From Aliidiomarina sp. (GTDB taxonomy: Bacteria > Pseudomonadota > Gammaproteobacteria > Enterobacterales > Alteromonadaceae), in contig NZ_JAIUMR010000012.1 of NCBI RefSeq assembly GCF_022565475.1, forward strand, positions 1-64,000: a DNA stretch of 64,000 nucleotides, read 5' to 3'. The notes beneath the pieces are model-generated. The model was not told the origin of the DNA, searched no databases, and saw only the letters and a list, made by a program, of their open reading frames with translations. Shown in pieces: positions 8,850 to 18,834 of the stretch. The position numbers and the translations under genes were made by a program. Numbering within the stretch: the stretch's first letter is position 1; every line of letters starts with the position of its first letter.

Positions 8850-10181
8850 TTAGTTGATAAGTGCGTCGCGGAATACATCATAAAGTCGATAAACGTCCGT
8901 TGAAGTCAAACATCGAGTTTCGGGATGGTCATTTAACCAATCGACCGACTGCATATCAATATGCGAAAATCCAGTACATCGAACACGTGAGAGATCTATC
9001 GACACCGAACCTTCAAATGAAGCGCTGGCACTATTCACTTGTAAATTACCTTGGTACGTCGAATCTCTGCTCCGCAGCGTAGCATAGTCTGAAATTGCAA
9101 CGTCATTGGTAGTTACATTATTTAAATCAACAGTGGCGTTTCTTCCCACATCAAGCTTTGCTGCAATGGTTCCGCCACCTAACTCTAAAAAGCTTTGGCG
9201 ATTCGCACTTAAACTATTTGCGGTAATGTGTTCGCTGACAATTACATTACTTGCATTGATGCTAATATGTGATTGATTAACGAGATAGCGTGCTGAATAT
9301 GTACTTCCGCGATTCAAATGTATCGATCCTTGACCCAAAGTCATAAGCTGCGAGTCCCAGTTGTTCCAACTCGATGTATTGATCATTGCAGCGAACTGCG
9401 CAGCATGAACTTCAACATCACCGTTTTGTTGAACTGTTGAATTATTTAAATCGATCCCAGTATTAACGGATGTAATGAGCACATCACTAATTTGAAAATT
9501 GGCCGCATTAATACCCGAAATACCAAAATCAAAATTATCAATATTAGTTGCGACCACTCGGACTGAAGCTCCTTCGGTTGCTCTTATTCCTGCACTAATC
9601 CCACGTCCACTTATAGTAACTGTTTGTAGGATGCCAGTTGCATTATTTGCAAAGAAAACACCGTTGCTATCATTCTCACCCATTTCTAACTGAAGTCGAT
9701 ACAAATATAAGCCGCCATCAACCGAAAACAAGTTAGTTCGTTGGGAAATTGGCTCAGGGATAATGCGTGGATTACTCTCACCTGTTGCGGCTACGCCGGT
9801 TAGCTGAATATGTTGACCTCGTTTAGCCCCAACACCAGCTTTAAAATTTCCGTAACAAGCGCCTTCGATAACTAATGAAATAAATGTGTACTCTAGACCT
9901 TCTGCATACGCATCACGCAATCCATAAGGATTCTCAGCACAATTCACATATTTTTGAAAAACATGGTTATCTGCAGGACTTGCCTCAAACCGTTCAAGCA
10001 CTTCAGCAAGTCGAGAACCTAAAAACGCGAAGTTCTCATTCACCTCCTCTGCTTTTGCTGGGGTGCTGGGGCTGAATTGGTGGGGAATATCAACTTCTTG
10101 GGCGAAAGCAGAAAGTGAGAAGAACGTCGACAAAAGTGCGACAGTAGTCTTCCGTGAGGTACCCTTAATATGACGAATCAT
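8850..10181 (-). CDS. Secreted beta-helix-like protein, 443 aa (paralog B)
   Basis: First gene of a three-gene operon (8850-10181, 7500-8825, 6784-7503). Signal peptide, then HQFSPSTPAKAEEVNENF and a beta-helix-like body with the same Cys pattern (CAENPYGLRDA, GACYGNF, VRCTGF, TRCLTS) as its 441-aa neighbour. A 79-bp stretch encoding the N-terminal motif is almost identical in DNA between the two paralogs while the rest has diverged. Exported; function unknown. Confidence 0.75.
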   Translation of the reverse strand: MIRHIKGTSRKTTVALLSTFFSLSAFAQEVDIPHQFSPSTPAKAEEVNENFAFLGSRLAEVLERFEASPADNHVFQKYVNCAENPYGLRDAYAEGLEYTFISLVIEGACYGNFKAGVGAKRGQHIQLTGVAATGESNPRIIPEPISQRTNLFSVDGGLYLYRLQLEMGENDSNGVFFANNATGILQTVTISGRGISAGIRATEGASVRVVATNIDNFDFGISGINAANFQISDVLITSVNTGIDLNNSTVQQNGDVEVHAAQFAAMINTSSWNNWDSQLMTLGQGSIHLNRGSTYSARYLVNQSHISINASNVIVSEHITANSLSANRQSFLELGGGTIAAKLDVGRNATVDLNNVTTNDVAISDYATLRSRDSTYQGNLQVNSASASFEGSVSIDLSRVRCTGFSHIDMQSVDWLNDHPETRCLTSTDVYRLYDVFRDALIN

Positions 10182-10300
10182 TATTCCATTCTCTCAAAGT
10201 GACTTGAACTTTACAGAAAGTTAACATTTGCAACTTCAAATTTCAAACCACGCATTCAACTTATCGTTTTCGAACGGCACTCTGGGTCTGGCATTCGGGG

Positions 10301-10338
10301 TCGGAGCCGGAGTGAAAAAAATTGCGGCTCCGAGCCGG
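10301..10338. repeat. Second copy of the dispersed palindromic element
   Basis: TCGGAGCCG (10301-10309) pairs with CGGCTCCGA (10325-10333). The segment ATTGCGGCTCCGAGC at 10321-10335 is identical to 62266-62280. It overlaps the putative terminator after the permease gene. Confidence 0.55.
10315..10337 (-). terminator. Putative Rho-independent terminator after the sulfate permease gene
   Basis: Read on the minus strand, the GC-rich palindrome CGGCTCGGAGCCG is followed by CAATTTTTTT, about 60 nt after the permease stop codon. It would end the cysD-cysN-permease transcript and separate it from the secreted-protein operon. The left part of the palindrome also pairs with CGGAGCCG at 10302-10309. 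Confidence 0.5.
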
Positions 10339-10393
10339 AATGGTAGCGTATTGATTTTAAAGGGGAAGCTATTTTTGGTAGGGAGAGTGAAGG

Positions 10394-12121
10394 TTAAAAC
10401 GGGAAAACGCGGGGGATTAAGAGTATACACAAGCTGATATAGGTGATGGCGACTGGCACACCGGTGAGCAGGAAGTGCTTGAGTTGGTAGCTGCTGGCGT
10501 TGAACACCATCAGGTTGGTTTGATAGCCGTAAGGGGTTAAGAAGCTCGCTGAAGCGGCAAAGGCCACTCCCATCACCATCGGGAAGGGGTCAACGCCCAT
10601 ACCGAGTGACAAGCTATAGGCGATAGGAAACATCAATGCCGCGGCTGCGTTATTGGTAATCAACTCAGTGAGCAAGTAGGTGAGTAAGAAAATGCCAATA
10701 AAGGTCACAATCGGCGCATGACCGCTCAATGACGTGCCCGCAAAGGTGCTTATCCAGTCCGCCATTCCTGTGCTCGCCATCGCTGAAGCGATGCACAAGG
10801 CGCTGGTTACAATCAGCCAAATCTCGACTGGGAAACGGCGTTTAATTTCGTTCACGGTCAGGCAACCGGTAAACAACAACGCGCCGAGTAAAAACAAACT
10901 TCCGACAAATAATGACGCACCGGTCGCGACAGTTGCTGTGATCATGCCGAGAAAACCCCAGATGGTCAGTTTCTCGCGCCAGCCTGCGAGCATGTCGTCG
11001 GGCGTTACGCCACTGAGCACATAGAAGTTCTTGGCGATGTTTGGACGCGCTGCGAAGTCAGGGCCCGTCGCTAGCAAGAGGAAGTCACCAGGTTGCAGAC
11101 GTACTTCACCGAGCTTGCCACTAATTCGTGCACCATCTCGCCGCAATGCAACCACGGCGGCGTCGAAACGCGCGCGAAAACCAGTCGATTTTAATGTTCG
11201 GCCCACGAGCACCGAATCTTCTTTCACAATCACTTCGGTCAACGACTGCGTCGCTAAGCCATTTTCGTCAGCAAACAGTATCAAGCCGGGAAACTGCTTC
11301 AGCACCATCACTTTCTCGACGTTACCGGAAAACACCAGTTTGTCGCCCGCTTGCAGCACGTCATAACGGGCTACCGGCCGAATGATGACTTGCTCACGAA
11401 TAATTTCGGCCAAAAACAAGTCGTCGAGATGACGTAAACCAGCCGCTTCCACCGACTTACCGATCAGGGGGGAGTCCGCTGTAATTTCTGCCTCGACAAA
11501 GTATTCGTTAACGGTACTCTTTTCCGTGGCCACGGACGGCAGAAACCAAGTCATGACAAACAACACCAGCATGCCGCCCGCTAAAACACCTAACCCTACC
11601 AACGTAAAATCAAAGAATCGAAAGCCCGCATGACCCGTTTCAGTAAACATCGAATTGACAATCAAGTTCGTTGACGTGCCAATCAGAGTCAATGTGCCGC
11701 CCATAATCGCCGCGTAAGACAAAGGAATGAGCAGTTTGGTCGGCGCCACAAACTTATTTGAACGCACCGCATTCAGTAACGCAGCAACAACTGCCGTGTT
11801 GTTTAAAACCGAGGAGGCTAATGCAGAAAAGCCCATGACTCGCCAGGTTGATCCGGCGACCGATGGGCTAAACAGTGCACTTGAAATTCGACGTAAAACC
11901 GAAGTTTTTTCTAAAGCAATCGAGATCAACACGAGCATGACCAGTGTCATCAGTCCCGAGTTCGACGCATTTCGCAACATCGTCTCGGTTGACACCCAAC
12001 CTACCGCAATGGTGACCAACATGGCGCCACCAAAAATCGCCGTCGCTCGCTCTTGGTGACGAATCAATGCCACCACCATCAATACCAGCAAGCCTAACAA
12101 CGCAATCATTGGCAGCGTCAT
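10394..12121 (-). CDS. SLC13/DASS-family permease with two RCK_C domains (probable sulfate uptake)
   Basis: 575 aa with many membrane segments. The SLC13-like motif GTSTNLIVNS lies near residue 155, and a second motif NNAAAALMFPIAYSL lies near the C-terminus. Between about residues 205 and 375 there are two soluble RCK_C (TrkA-C) domains (ADSPLIGKSV..., EDSVLVGRTL...). This layout is common among bacterial SLC13 proteins next to cysND. Downstream of cysN by 27 bp in the same direction, which supports sulfate import at the inner membrane. The exact substrate is inferred from context. Confidence 0.85.
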   Translation of the reverse strand: MTLPMIALLGLLVLMVVALIRHQERATAIFGGAMLVTIAVGWVSTETMLRNASNSGLMTLVMLVLISIALEKTSVLRRISSALFSPSVAGSTWRVMGFSALASSVLNNTAVVAALLNAVRSNKFVAPTKLLIPLSYAAIMGGTLTLIGTSTNLIVNSMFTETGHAGFRFFDFTLVGLGVLAGGMLVLFVMTWFLPSVATEKSTVNEYFVEAEITADSPLIGKSVEAAGLRHLDDLFLAEIIREQVIIRPVARYDVLQAGDKLVFSGNVEKVMVLKQFPGLILFADENGLATQSLTEVIVKEDSVLVGRTLKSTGFRARFDAAVVALRRDGARISGKLGEVRLQPGDFLLLATGPDFAARPNIAKNFYVLSGVTPDDMLAGWREKLTIWGFLGMITATVATGASLFVGSLFLLGALLFTGCLTVNEIKRRFPVEIWLIVTSALCIASAMASTGMADWISTFAGTSLSGHAPIVTFIGIFLLTYLLTELITNNAAAALMFPIAYSLSLGMGVDPFPMVMGVAFAASASFLTPYGYQTNLMVFNASSYQLKHFLLTGVPVAITYISLCILLIPRVFPF

Positions 12122-12148
12122 ACTCGGATCCCTTTTTGAAAAAACGAA

Positions 12149-13567
12149 CTAAGATTTCAATAAGTCCTTTGCACCCCAATGCGGGAAGTGCTTGCGAACC
12201 AGTGCATTGAGTTCAATTTCGAACTCACTGTAGTCATGCTTTTCCGCCGCAACTTCGTGAGACTTCAAGGCTTGGTCAATCATGCCAGCACCCACAGTCA
12301 CATTGGTCAAGCGGTCAATGACAATGAAGCCACCGGTTTGCTTGTTCACTTGGTAAGCATCGAATGCAACCGGCTCATTCACCTTCACATCCACCAAGCC
12401 AATCTCATTCAATTCTAACTTGCCGGCGTCCACTTCCTCGAGCGTATTCACATCAATACGATGGTGAACCTTTTCAATTTCACCTGAAGTCAGCTTACAA
12501 GTGAATTTTAAATAGTACTCACGATGGGGCTCCATCGCTTTTTCATGCATCCACACCATTTTCGCCCGCAGACGCGACGAAACATGCGGCAGCTCGTCTT
12601 TGCGGACAATCATATTGCCGCGCGACACATCCACTTCATCACTCAAGGTTAATGTCACCGCCATCGGTGCACGCGCTTCGTCTAGCTCGCCGTCAAAAGT
12701 GACAATTGATTTTACCGTGGTAATCGTCCCCGACGGCAATACCCGAACCGTGTCGCCAACACGAATTGCGCCAGACGCAATCGTGCCTTGGAAGCCACGA
12801 AAATCCGAATTTGGACGCGAGACTAATTGCACCGGAAAACGAAAATCTTGATTGTCCGTGTCGGCAGCAACTTCAATGTTTTCTAAATATTCCATCAGGG
12901 TCGAACCACGGAACCAGCTCAAATGCTCCGACGGATTCACCACATTGTCACCGCGCAAGGCAGAAATAGGCACGAAGCGAATATCAGGAATATCCAATGC
13001 ACCCGCAAGCTCTAAGTATTCAGTTTGAATTTCTTTGTAGCGCTCTTGCGAATAATCGACCAGATCCATTTTGTTCACCGCGACAATGACGTGCTTAATG
13101 CCGAGCAGTGAACAAATAAAGCTATGGCGACGGGTTTGTACTTGTACGCCGTGCCGCGCATCGACAAGAATAATCGCAAGGTCACAGGTCGACGCACCGG
13201 TCGCCATGTTACGCGTGTATTGCTCGTGTCCCGGGGTATCGGCAATGATAAATTTGCGTTTGTCCGTCGAGAAATAACGATACGCAACATCAATGGTGAT
13301 GCCCTGTTCTCGCTCAGACTGTAAGCCGTCGACAAGCAACGCCAAGTCCACTTCGTCACCTTGGGTTCCAGACTTTTTCGAGTCTTCGGTAATGGCCGCC
13401 AGCTGATCTTCAAAAATCATTTTACTGTCATGCAATAAACGGCCGATCAGGGTACTTTTACCGTCATCGACGCTACCGCAGGTAATAAAGCGCAATAGCT
13501 GCTTACTTTCATGCTGTTTCAAATAGGCAAGAATGTCTTGTTCAATTAAAGGAGATGCATGACTCAT
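12149..13567 (-). CDS. cysN: Sulfate adenylyltransferase subunit 1 (GTPase), CysN
   Basis: Large subunit of ATP sulfurylase. It couples GTP hydrolysis to formation of APS from ATP and sulfate, together with CysD. Visible motifs: P-loop [18 protein letters not shown]2/G3 region [15 protein letters not shown] and [12 protein letters not shown], and G4 NKMDLVD, followed by EF-Tu-like beta-barrels. The start was set at ATG 13567 ([10 protein letters not shown]), one base after the cysD stop and preceded by GAAGGG. A longer in-frame extension to 13624 overlaps cysD and is unlikely. The protein ends at about 472 aa with no fused CysC kinase domain. Confidence 0.95.
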   Translation of the reverse strand: MSHASPLIEQDILAYLKQHESKQLLRFITCGSVDDGKSTLIGRLLHDSKMIFEDQLAAITEDSKKSGTQGDEVDLALLVDGLQSEREQGITIDVAYRYFSTDKRKFIIADTPGHEQYTRNMATGASTCDLAIILVDARHGVQVQTRRHSFICSLLGIKHVIVAVNKMDLVDYSQERYKEIQTEYLELAGALDIPDIRFVPISALRGDNVVNPSEHLSWFRGSTLMEYLENIEVAADTDNQDFRFPVQLVSRPNSDFRGFQGTIASGAIRVGDTVRVLPSGTITTVKSIVTFDGELDEARAPMAVTLTLSDEVDVSRGNMIVRKDELPHVSSRLRAKMVWMHEKAMEPHREYYLKFTCKLTSGEIEKVHHRIDVNTLEEVDAGKLELNEIGLVDVKVNEPVAFDAYQVNKQTGGFIVIDRLTNVTVGAGMIDQALKSHEVAAEKHDYSEFEIELNALVRKHFPHWGAKDLLKS

Positions 13568-13568
13568 G

Positions 13569-14480
13569 TTAGAAATACCCTTCCATTTTCTTTTTCTCCA
13601 TGGATCCAGCGCTATCGCGGTCAATCACCCGACCTTGGCGTTCAGATGTCTTGGTGAGTAACATTTCTTGAATAATTTCCGGCAAGGTCGCCGCCGAAGA
13701 CTCCACCGCGCCCGTTAACGGGTAACAACCTAATGTGCGGAATCGCACCAATCGCATTTCCGGGGTCTCACCTGGCTCTAATGGCATGCGCTCATCGTCA
13801 ACCATAATCAAGGTACCGTCACGCTCAACCACAGGACGCTCTTTCGCTAGGTACAGGTCAGGAATTTGGATATTTTCTAAATAGATGTACTGCCAAATAT
13901 CGAGCTCGGTCCAGTTCGACAAAGGAAACACACGAATGCTCTCCCCCTTGTCAACTTTGCCGTTAAAAATGTTCCATAACTCAGGACGTTGATTCTTCGG
14001 GTCCCAACGATGATTTTTATCACGGAATGAATAAACCCGCTCTTTCGCCCGCGACTTTTCTTCGTCGCGGCGGGCGCCACCAAACGCGGCATCAAACTTA
14101 TATTTATTCAATGCTTGCTTTAACGCTTGCGTCTTCATCACGTCGGTATGCTTCGCCGAACCATGGGTAAACGGGCCGATCCCCTGCTCAATGCCCTCTG
14201 GATTGATATATTCAATCAATTCAAAACCCATTTCTTTGGCCATACGATCACGAAACGCAATCATTTCGCGGAACTTCCAGGTGGTGTTCACATGCATCAA
14301 TGGAAATGGAATTTTCCCCGGATAGAAGGCTTTGCGCGCGAGGTGCAACAGCACGGACGAATCTTTCCCTACAGAATACAACATCACAGGGTTTTCAAAT
14401 TCAGCCGCCACTTCGCGGAAAATCTGAATCGACTCGTTCTCGAGCGCTTTCAAATGGGTCATACGATCATTAACGTCCAT
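13569..14480 (-). CDS. cysD: Sulfate adenylyltransferase subunit 2, CysD
   Basis: 303 aa, the usual family length. The PP-loop motif [14 protein letters not shown] and the family signatures [16 protein letters not shown] and [12 protein letters not shown] are present. Forms ATP sulfurylase with CysN, making adenosine phosphosulfate. The start at 14480 aligns with the family N-terminus (MDxxxxTHLxxLExES). First gene of cysD-cysN-permease. Beside two sulfotransferases, so it may feed sulfate donor to polysaccharide sulfation as well as cysteine synthesis. Confidence 0.96.
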   Translation of the reverse strand: MDVNDRMTHLKALENESIQIFREVAAEFENPVMLYSVGKDSSVLLHLARKAFYPGKIPFPLMHVNTTWKFREMIAFRDRMAKEMGFELIEYINPEGIEQGIGPFTHGSAKHTDVMKTQALKQALNKYKFDAAFGGARRDEEKSRAKERVYSFRDKNHRWDPKNQRPELWNIFNGKVDKGESIRVFPLSNWTELDIWQYIYLENIQIPDLYLAKERPVVERDGTLIMVDDERMPLEPGETPEMRLVRFRTLGCYPLTGAVESSAATLPEIIQEMLLTKTSERQGRVIDRDSAGSMEKKKMEGYF

Positions 14481-14528
14481 GGAATTACTCGTCGTTTAAG
14501 TTGAACGGGTTGAATTTTGTCAGCAAGA

Positions 14529-14557
14529 ATAACAAAATCAGGGCACAGAAGCGACAA
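14529..14557 (-). promoter_or_regulatory. Candidate sigma-70 promoter of cysD-cysN-permease
   Basis: Minus strand: TTGTCG (14557-14552) and TGTTAT (14534-14529) separated by 17 bp, each matching 4 of 6 consensus bases, about 50 bp before the cysD start. It sits in the 131-bp gap that separates cysD from the sulfotransferase genes. Found by eye; weak evidence. Confidence 0.35.
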
Positions 14558-14611
14558 GGCATCTGCCTATTTTTAACCTGCTTAAAAAGCCGAATACAAA
14601 CGTGCCGGTAC

Positions 14612-15466
14612 TCACGTGAACTGAACAAATTGCGCACTGGGCCAGTGCTTGCGAATATAATCTTTACCAAAGTAAATCATTGCTGCACGAATGTCGTCGA
14701 CAAAATACTGGGCGAAGTGTTCCCGCTCTGCCTCAGTTAACTCATAGTTAGACGACGACGCATTAGCACGGCTAGTAAAATCTGCCGGCACATAATCAAT
14801 CTCTAAGTAGTCAGTGAGTTGGCGCAATGACTCTTCGCGAAAAAGATCTTCAAAAACCAGGACCAGCCTTTCCATCTTAAAGGCATCAAATAGCGTCGTC
14901 AGGGTCCGAATATAACTGGATTTCGCTTGCACTGAGTTTCGTTCAATTAAATCTTCCATCCGACGCATTTCGTCAACAGGTCGCAGCGGTTCGCTGCCAC
15001 GCGATACATGCGCTGCGTGCGACTTTAAACGGCCAACCGGATCGCGCATGATATAAAGTGGCTTCAGGCGAAAACCGTAACGCTTCAGCAAACGCTTAAT
15101 CGCTAATAAGTTGTCCACCGACAAACCACTATAACTCGGCGTAATATCGCCGACCACGCGCACCTGCTCCGCCGCAGCGAGACTTTGAAAGTAGGCACCA
15201 TACAAATTCGGGTTTGACGCCATCGCCAAACGGGTCAGTGTCGCCCGCTGACGGCCCCCCTTCAGTTGCCCGGTGTCGGCGATTTCTGCAAGGGTGTTGA
15301 GTTCACCCTTCAGAGGCGAGACATCTGCATCGAGATACAAGGTATCAAAGACGTGAAACTCTTTAATAAAACCCATACTCGCCTGAGGGTGCTCGGCAAG
15401 GTAGTCATGGACCCACGTCGTGCCGCATTTCATGGCACCAAGGCCCAATAAAAAATTCTTTGTCAT
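14612..15466 (-). CDS. Sulfotransferase, 284 aa
   Basis: PAPS-dependent sulfotransferase fold. The 5'-phosphosulfate loop GAMKCGTTWVHDYLAEHP is at residues about 10-27, and the 3'-phosphate motif MRDPVGRLKSHAAH is near residue 140. Length suits the family. Three bp separate it from the upstream sulfotransferase gene, so they are co-transcribed. Probably transfers sulfate to a sugar of the capsule or another surface glycan; acceptor unknown. Confidence 0.85.
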   Translation of the reverse strand: MTKNFLLGLGAMKCGTTWVHDYLAEHPQASMGFIKEFHVFDTLYLDADVSPLKGELNTLAEIADTGQLKGGRQRATLTRLAMASNPNLYGAYFQSLAAAEQVRVVGDITPSYSGLSVDNLLAIKRLLKRYGFRLKPLYIMRDPVGRLKSHAAHVSRGSEPLRPVDEMRRMEDLIERNSVQAKSSYIRTLTTLFDAFKMERLVLVFEDLFREESLRQLTDYLEIDYVPADFTSRANASSSNYELTEAEREHFAQYFVDDIRAAMIYFGKDYIRKHWPSAQFVQFT

Positions 15467-15469
15467 CTT

Positions 15470-16486
15470 TTACTGTCCCTTATTATCTGACGCTTCGACA
15501 AACGCGACAAAGTCAGACCAGCGATTTAATACCGCGAGATCATCAGCAAACGCTTGATCGAACGCAGACTTAAACCGCTCGTCGTTTAGCACAGCGAAAA
15601 CGGCGGCATTGTCTATTTTCTTGCGCGCAATTTCCGGGCTTGTGTTTAGCAGAATCCCGATGTCTTGGCCAATATCCTGATTAAACCTGTCAATTTGTTC
15701 GCGGTAACGCCGTGTGGCCAATTTCGCCTCTGGCTTCGAATACTTTGCGGTCATTGCCCGTCCGATGGGCACATGTTTCGCCACTAATTGGTCCGCCAGT
15801 TGACGTCCTTTGCCCTCGTGTTCAATCGCTTTTAAAAAACGTTCGAAAGAAGCAACTAAGCTCGCCTCTTCTTGCGTCAATGATCGGTTGACTCGCGCAA
15901 CCTGAACAAAGTCGTCGCAGTTAACACCGATAAATGCACAAAATGGGGCCAATACATTGTCTTGATGTTGATCATAACTGACAAGTTTATAGGTAAACCC
16001 AGAGTGCTTTAAATTGAAGCTCTCGGTAATAAACGAAATTCGCTTCGTTCGTTGCAGAAAGCTTAAAAAGTCGCCGGTGAAATTATGTCGTTTGACGCGT
16101 TGTAAATACCGAGAGTGCAGCCATGAAAAAGGATCCCGTACATACGCCAAAAACTCAATATCCAGCTGAAATGCTTGCACTAATGCACGCACTTTATCAA
16201 TCGCGTCTGGTGTTAAACGAATCCGCTCACTCGAAATTAACGTGATCGTTGAGGGATCAGAAAACTTGTACAAACGATCAACCTCATCGAAAGTCCGCCT
16301 ACCGCCTAAGTAATCGATCAACACTTGGCCGTTACCACTGGAAATCAAATGATCACCATCAATTGAGCGCAGCGGATAAATCCGATTGGTTTCCGCAAGT
16401 AGCCATCGGTTTTCATGCAACCATGCCTGCACAGCGGACGACCCTGTTTTCGCATAGCCGATGTGGATGAGTACTTTTTTCTTCAT
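15470..16486 (-). CDS. Sulfotransferase-like protein, 338 aa
   Basis: N-terminal P-loop-like motif HIGYAKTGSSAVQAWLHEN (residues about 7-25) and downstream AYVRDPFSWLHSRYLQ, corresponding to the 5'-PSB and 3'-PB elements of sulfotransferases. Followed closely by a canonical sulfotransferase gene. Acceptor unknown; assignment rests on these two motifs and context. Confidence 0.75.
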   Translation of the reverse strand: MKKKVLIHIGYAKTGSSAVQAWLHENRWLLAETNRIYPLRSIDGDHLISSGNGQVLIDYLGGRRTFDEVDRLYKFSDPSTITLISSERIRLTPDAIDKVRALVQAFQLDIEFLAYVRDPFSWLHSRYLQRVKRHNFTGDFLSFLQRTKRISFITESFNLKHSGFTYKLVSYDQHQDNVLAPFCAFIGVNCDDFVQVARVNRSLTQEEASLVASFERFLKAIEHEGKGRQLADQLVAKHVPIGRAMTAKYSKPEAKLATRRYREQIDRFNQDIGQDIGILLNTSPEIARKKIDNAAVFAVLNDERFKSAFDQAFADDLAVLNRWSDFVAFVEASDNKGQ

Positions 16487-16515
16487 TGCCCCTCAGTAAA
16501 CTCGCACAATCTTGA

Positions 16516-17766
16516 TTACCCCGCGTGCAACCGCGCCAACCCACGTTGGTTCTTGTCTTGCAGCTTCGCTACATGCGGCTCTACTAATGCCATGTACTGG
16601 TCACCCGCGACGACTGGCTCGCCACGATACGATGCTGCTTGCCCCAAAACTAAGCTGTAGTTGACGTAAAGCTGACGGGCGTATTCTTCTTGATAAAGAT
16701 AATGGCGTTGAAGAATTGACAACTCTTCTTGTTGCACAAGAATTTCATCAATAAGTTCATTCAAGTTCGCACGTGCGTCAATTGCAGCTTCCATACGGCG
16801 CAAAGGATTTGCATTTTCATCGTTAAAGAAGATCCGCTGAATGAATTCCACACGCGCTTGGTTAAACAAAATATAACCGCGCCACATCGGATCGGCGTGC
16901 GATAATTGCAGTGCTTTCGCGAATGAATCCTCCGCATGCGACAAATAACGTCGCAGCTTTTCCAGTTCACCACCATGCAAATTCTCGCGTATATCACTCC
17001 AACGTTGCAACGACACAACATCAGCTTTGTCTTCAATATCAATAATACGCATTGCGCACTTACGATAATACAGCCCCAAATAATTATGATATACCGTTGC
17101 ACTTACCGGATTACGCAGCATGGTTGCGCGAATTTGTAACAGCCCTGTTTGCTCGAGTAGACTGCGACTTTCCACCGCCCGCTGATATTCGTACACGGAA
17201 GTAAATAGTTTGACCGCTTCACGGATTTGAATCGAATTGCCTTTACTAATGCTCTGTAGTTCATCCGCACGATCATTGATTCGCTTAATAATCCAACCAA
17301 TATCTTTGGCATAACGGGTGTCTCGCGTTTGCCCTTTTAGATCGATAGCGGGGAACAACACCAAAACATCGATCATGCTTTGCAACGTATCGGCAAAATT
17401 AACTGCCGTGTTTGAATGCTCGCGTAGGTTTTTGGTCATGTGCCCAAGAATCGCTTCGCGCAGTGCCGCTTCCTCGGTTTGACGGTACATCGCAATCAAT
17501 TCTGGAATGCAGGTTACATAGTGCTCATTATCGAGTATGTTACCGTCCATCTTTGTAATGGTGTTTACGCTATCAATTGAAATATAGGTTTGCAAAGCGA
17601 CGAACAACGCAACCAGCGAAATCACCGCCGACAGCACTGCGATTGTGAACGCCGTCAAATCGACTTGCTTCTTCGTCGTATGTAGCCAAACTGCCGCCAA
17701 AGTACCAAGTATGAGTAAAAATAAAACGGTCGAGATATAAATCCATTGCTTGTTCGATATCTTCAT
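16516..17766 (-). CDS. Membrane-anchored helical (TPR-like) protein of unknown function
   Basis: 416 aa. Two N-terminal membrane segments (about 8-28 and 38-62), then a soluble all-helical region with repeat-like helices (YHNYLGLYYRKCAMRI, AEDSFAKALQLSHADP, ILFNQARVEF) resembling TPR units. No enzyme motif seen. Lies between sulfotransferase genes and a GT10-like gene, so a scaffolding or assembly role in the polysaccharide pathway is possible but unproven. Confidence 0.6.
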   Translation of the reverse strand: MKISNKQWIYISTVLFLLILGTLAAVWLHTTKKQVDLTAFTIAVLSAVISLVALFVALQTYISIDSVNTITKMDGNILDNEHYVTCIPELIAMYRQTEEAALREAILGHMTKNLREHSNTAVNFADTLQSMIDVLVLFPAIDLKGQTRDTRYAKDIGWIIKRINDRADELQSISKGNSIQIREAVKLFTSVYEYQRAVESRSLLEQTGLLQIRATMLRNPVSATVYHNYLGLYYRKCAMRIIDIEDKADVVSLQRWSDIRENLHGGELEKLRRYLSHAEDSFAKALQLSHADPMWRGYILFNQARVEFIQRIFFNDENANPLRRMEAAIDARANLNELIDEILVQQEELSILQRHYLYQEEYARQLYVNYSLVLGQAASYRGEPVVAGDQYMALVEPHVAKLQDKNQRGLARLHAG

Positions 17767-17803
17767 TCATTATTCTTCTTATTGGATGCCAAGCTCAAAT
17801 AAA

Positions 17804-18832
17804 CTAAAGCTGATAGAGAACGTTAACCACTTCGCGCACAACGCGAGCGCGTTCTTCATGAAGTTGCCACGGCTGACTAAAAAGCAGCGCAAGTTGTTGC
17901 TGATTCTCCGTGTATTGCTCGGCAAACTCAGAATCTACTGCGAAGTTATCGATCGCCTCAGCTGCCTGCTCAAAAGAGTGACCAAACAGGTTAATACAAG
18001 CAGGGTTCGGTAATAAACGGAATAGGCTATGATCTTTGTCTGCTGAATAAATAGGGATCCCCTGCAGGGCAAACCCATCAAACAGTTTCTCGGACACATA
18101 ATCGCGTTGATGCGTATTTTCTAGCGCATTAATCAGTTGCGCCTGCCCATCCAGCATTTGAATCTTATCAAGGTGCCAGTCCGGAAGCTTTTGGCGACGA
18201 ACATCATCACGCCAACGAAACCCAGCAACAAGCCCTTCGCCCGAGTTGTCAAAAGTGAAAACCCGCTCAGCAAGCTGTGTTCGTAAAACAGAGTAGCTCC
18301 ACATACTTAAATCAGGTCGGTCGACTAAATGTTTCTCTTCGAGTCGCCGCTCAACTAAATAGGCCTCGCGATAGCGACACCGCTGCCAATGAGCAAGCCA
18401 GTCTTTCGCCCTGAATGTTGCATTACGTTTGAAGAACCATGCATATCGCGCATAAAATTCATTATCCGTCGTAATGTAATATGGCAGGTTAACGAACGAA
18501 TAAATGGAGCTGTTCGTGTGATTCACTCGCTGAAATACAACCGTAGAGTCGCCCTTGCTCACATCGCCATGACGATGTTCAAAAACGGGGTCCCAGCACA
18601 CGTCCCAATAGGGTTCCTCAGAAAGCACCAAAAATCGAGGAGAATGTTCCAGTGCGGCTAATTCCCGCGCATTCCGACGAAAATCGGTAAAGGTGCCCGA
18701 TGCAACCACATCTGCGTTTTTAATATCGTCTACAAACTCGACGTAGGGCGAGAATAAGCGCTGATAAACCGCATAGCTGAGTGGCGTCCGATGGCTATGT
18801 TTACCAAATAAATGAATCTTAATCTTTGCCAC
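17804..18832 (-). CDS. GT10-like (fucosyltransferase family) glycosyltransferase, 342 aa
   Basis: The C-terminal half carries the GT10 signature YVSEKLFDGFALQGIPIYSA, matching the alpha-1,3-fucosyltransferase motif YVTEKL-D-A--G-VPV. The N-terminal region is diverged. GDP-fucose would come from Gmd and Fcl encoded at 34903-36998, with GDP-mannose from the adjacent ManB and ManC. Probably adds fucose or a related GDP-sugar to the capsule repeat. Acceptor and linkage unknown. Two bp separate it from the 98-aa gene upstream. Confidence 0.7.
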   Translation of the reverse strand: MAKIKIHLFGKHSHRTPLSYAVYQRLFSPYVEFVDDIKNADVVASGTFTDFRRNARELAALEHSPRFLVLSEEPYWDVCWDPVFEHRHGDVSKGDSTVVFQRVNHTNSSIYSFVNLPYYITTDNEFYARYAWFFKRNATFRAKDWLAHWQRCRYREAYLVERRLEEKHLVDRPDLSMWSYSVLRTQLAERVFTFDNSGEGLVAGFRWRDDVRRQKLPDWHLDKIQMLDGQAQLINALENTHQRDYVSEKLFDGFALQGIPIYSADKDHSLFRLLPNPACINLFGHSFEQAAEAIDNFAVDSEFAEQYTENQQQLALLFSQPWQLHEERARVVREVVNVLYQL

Positions 18833-18834
18833 AA

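Noticed and set aside
10228-10437. Small open frames on both strands in the gap after the permease
   Set aside because: They cover the hairpin and terminator region and lack ribosome sites or recognisable products.
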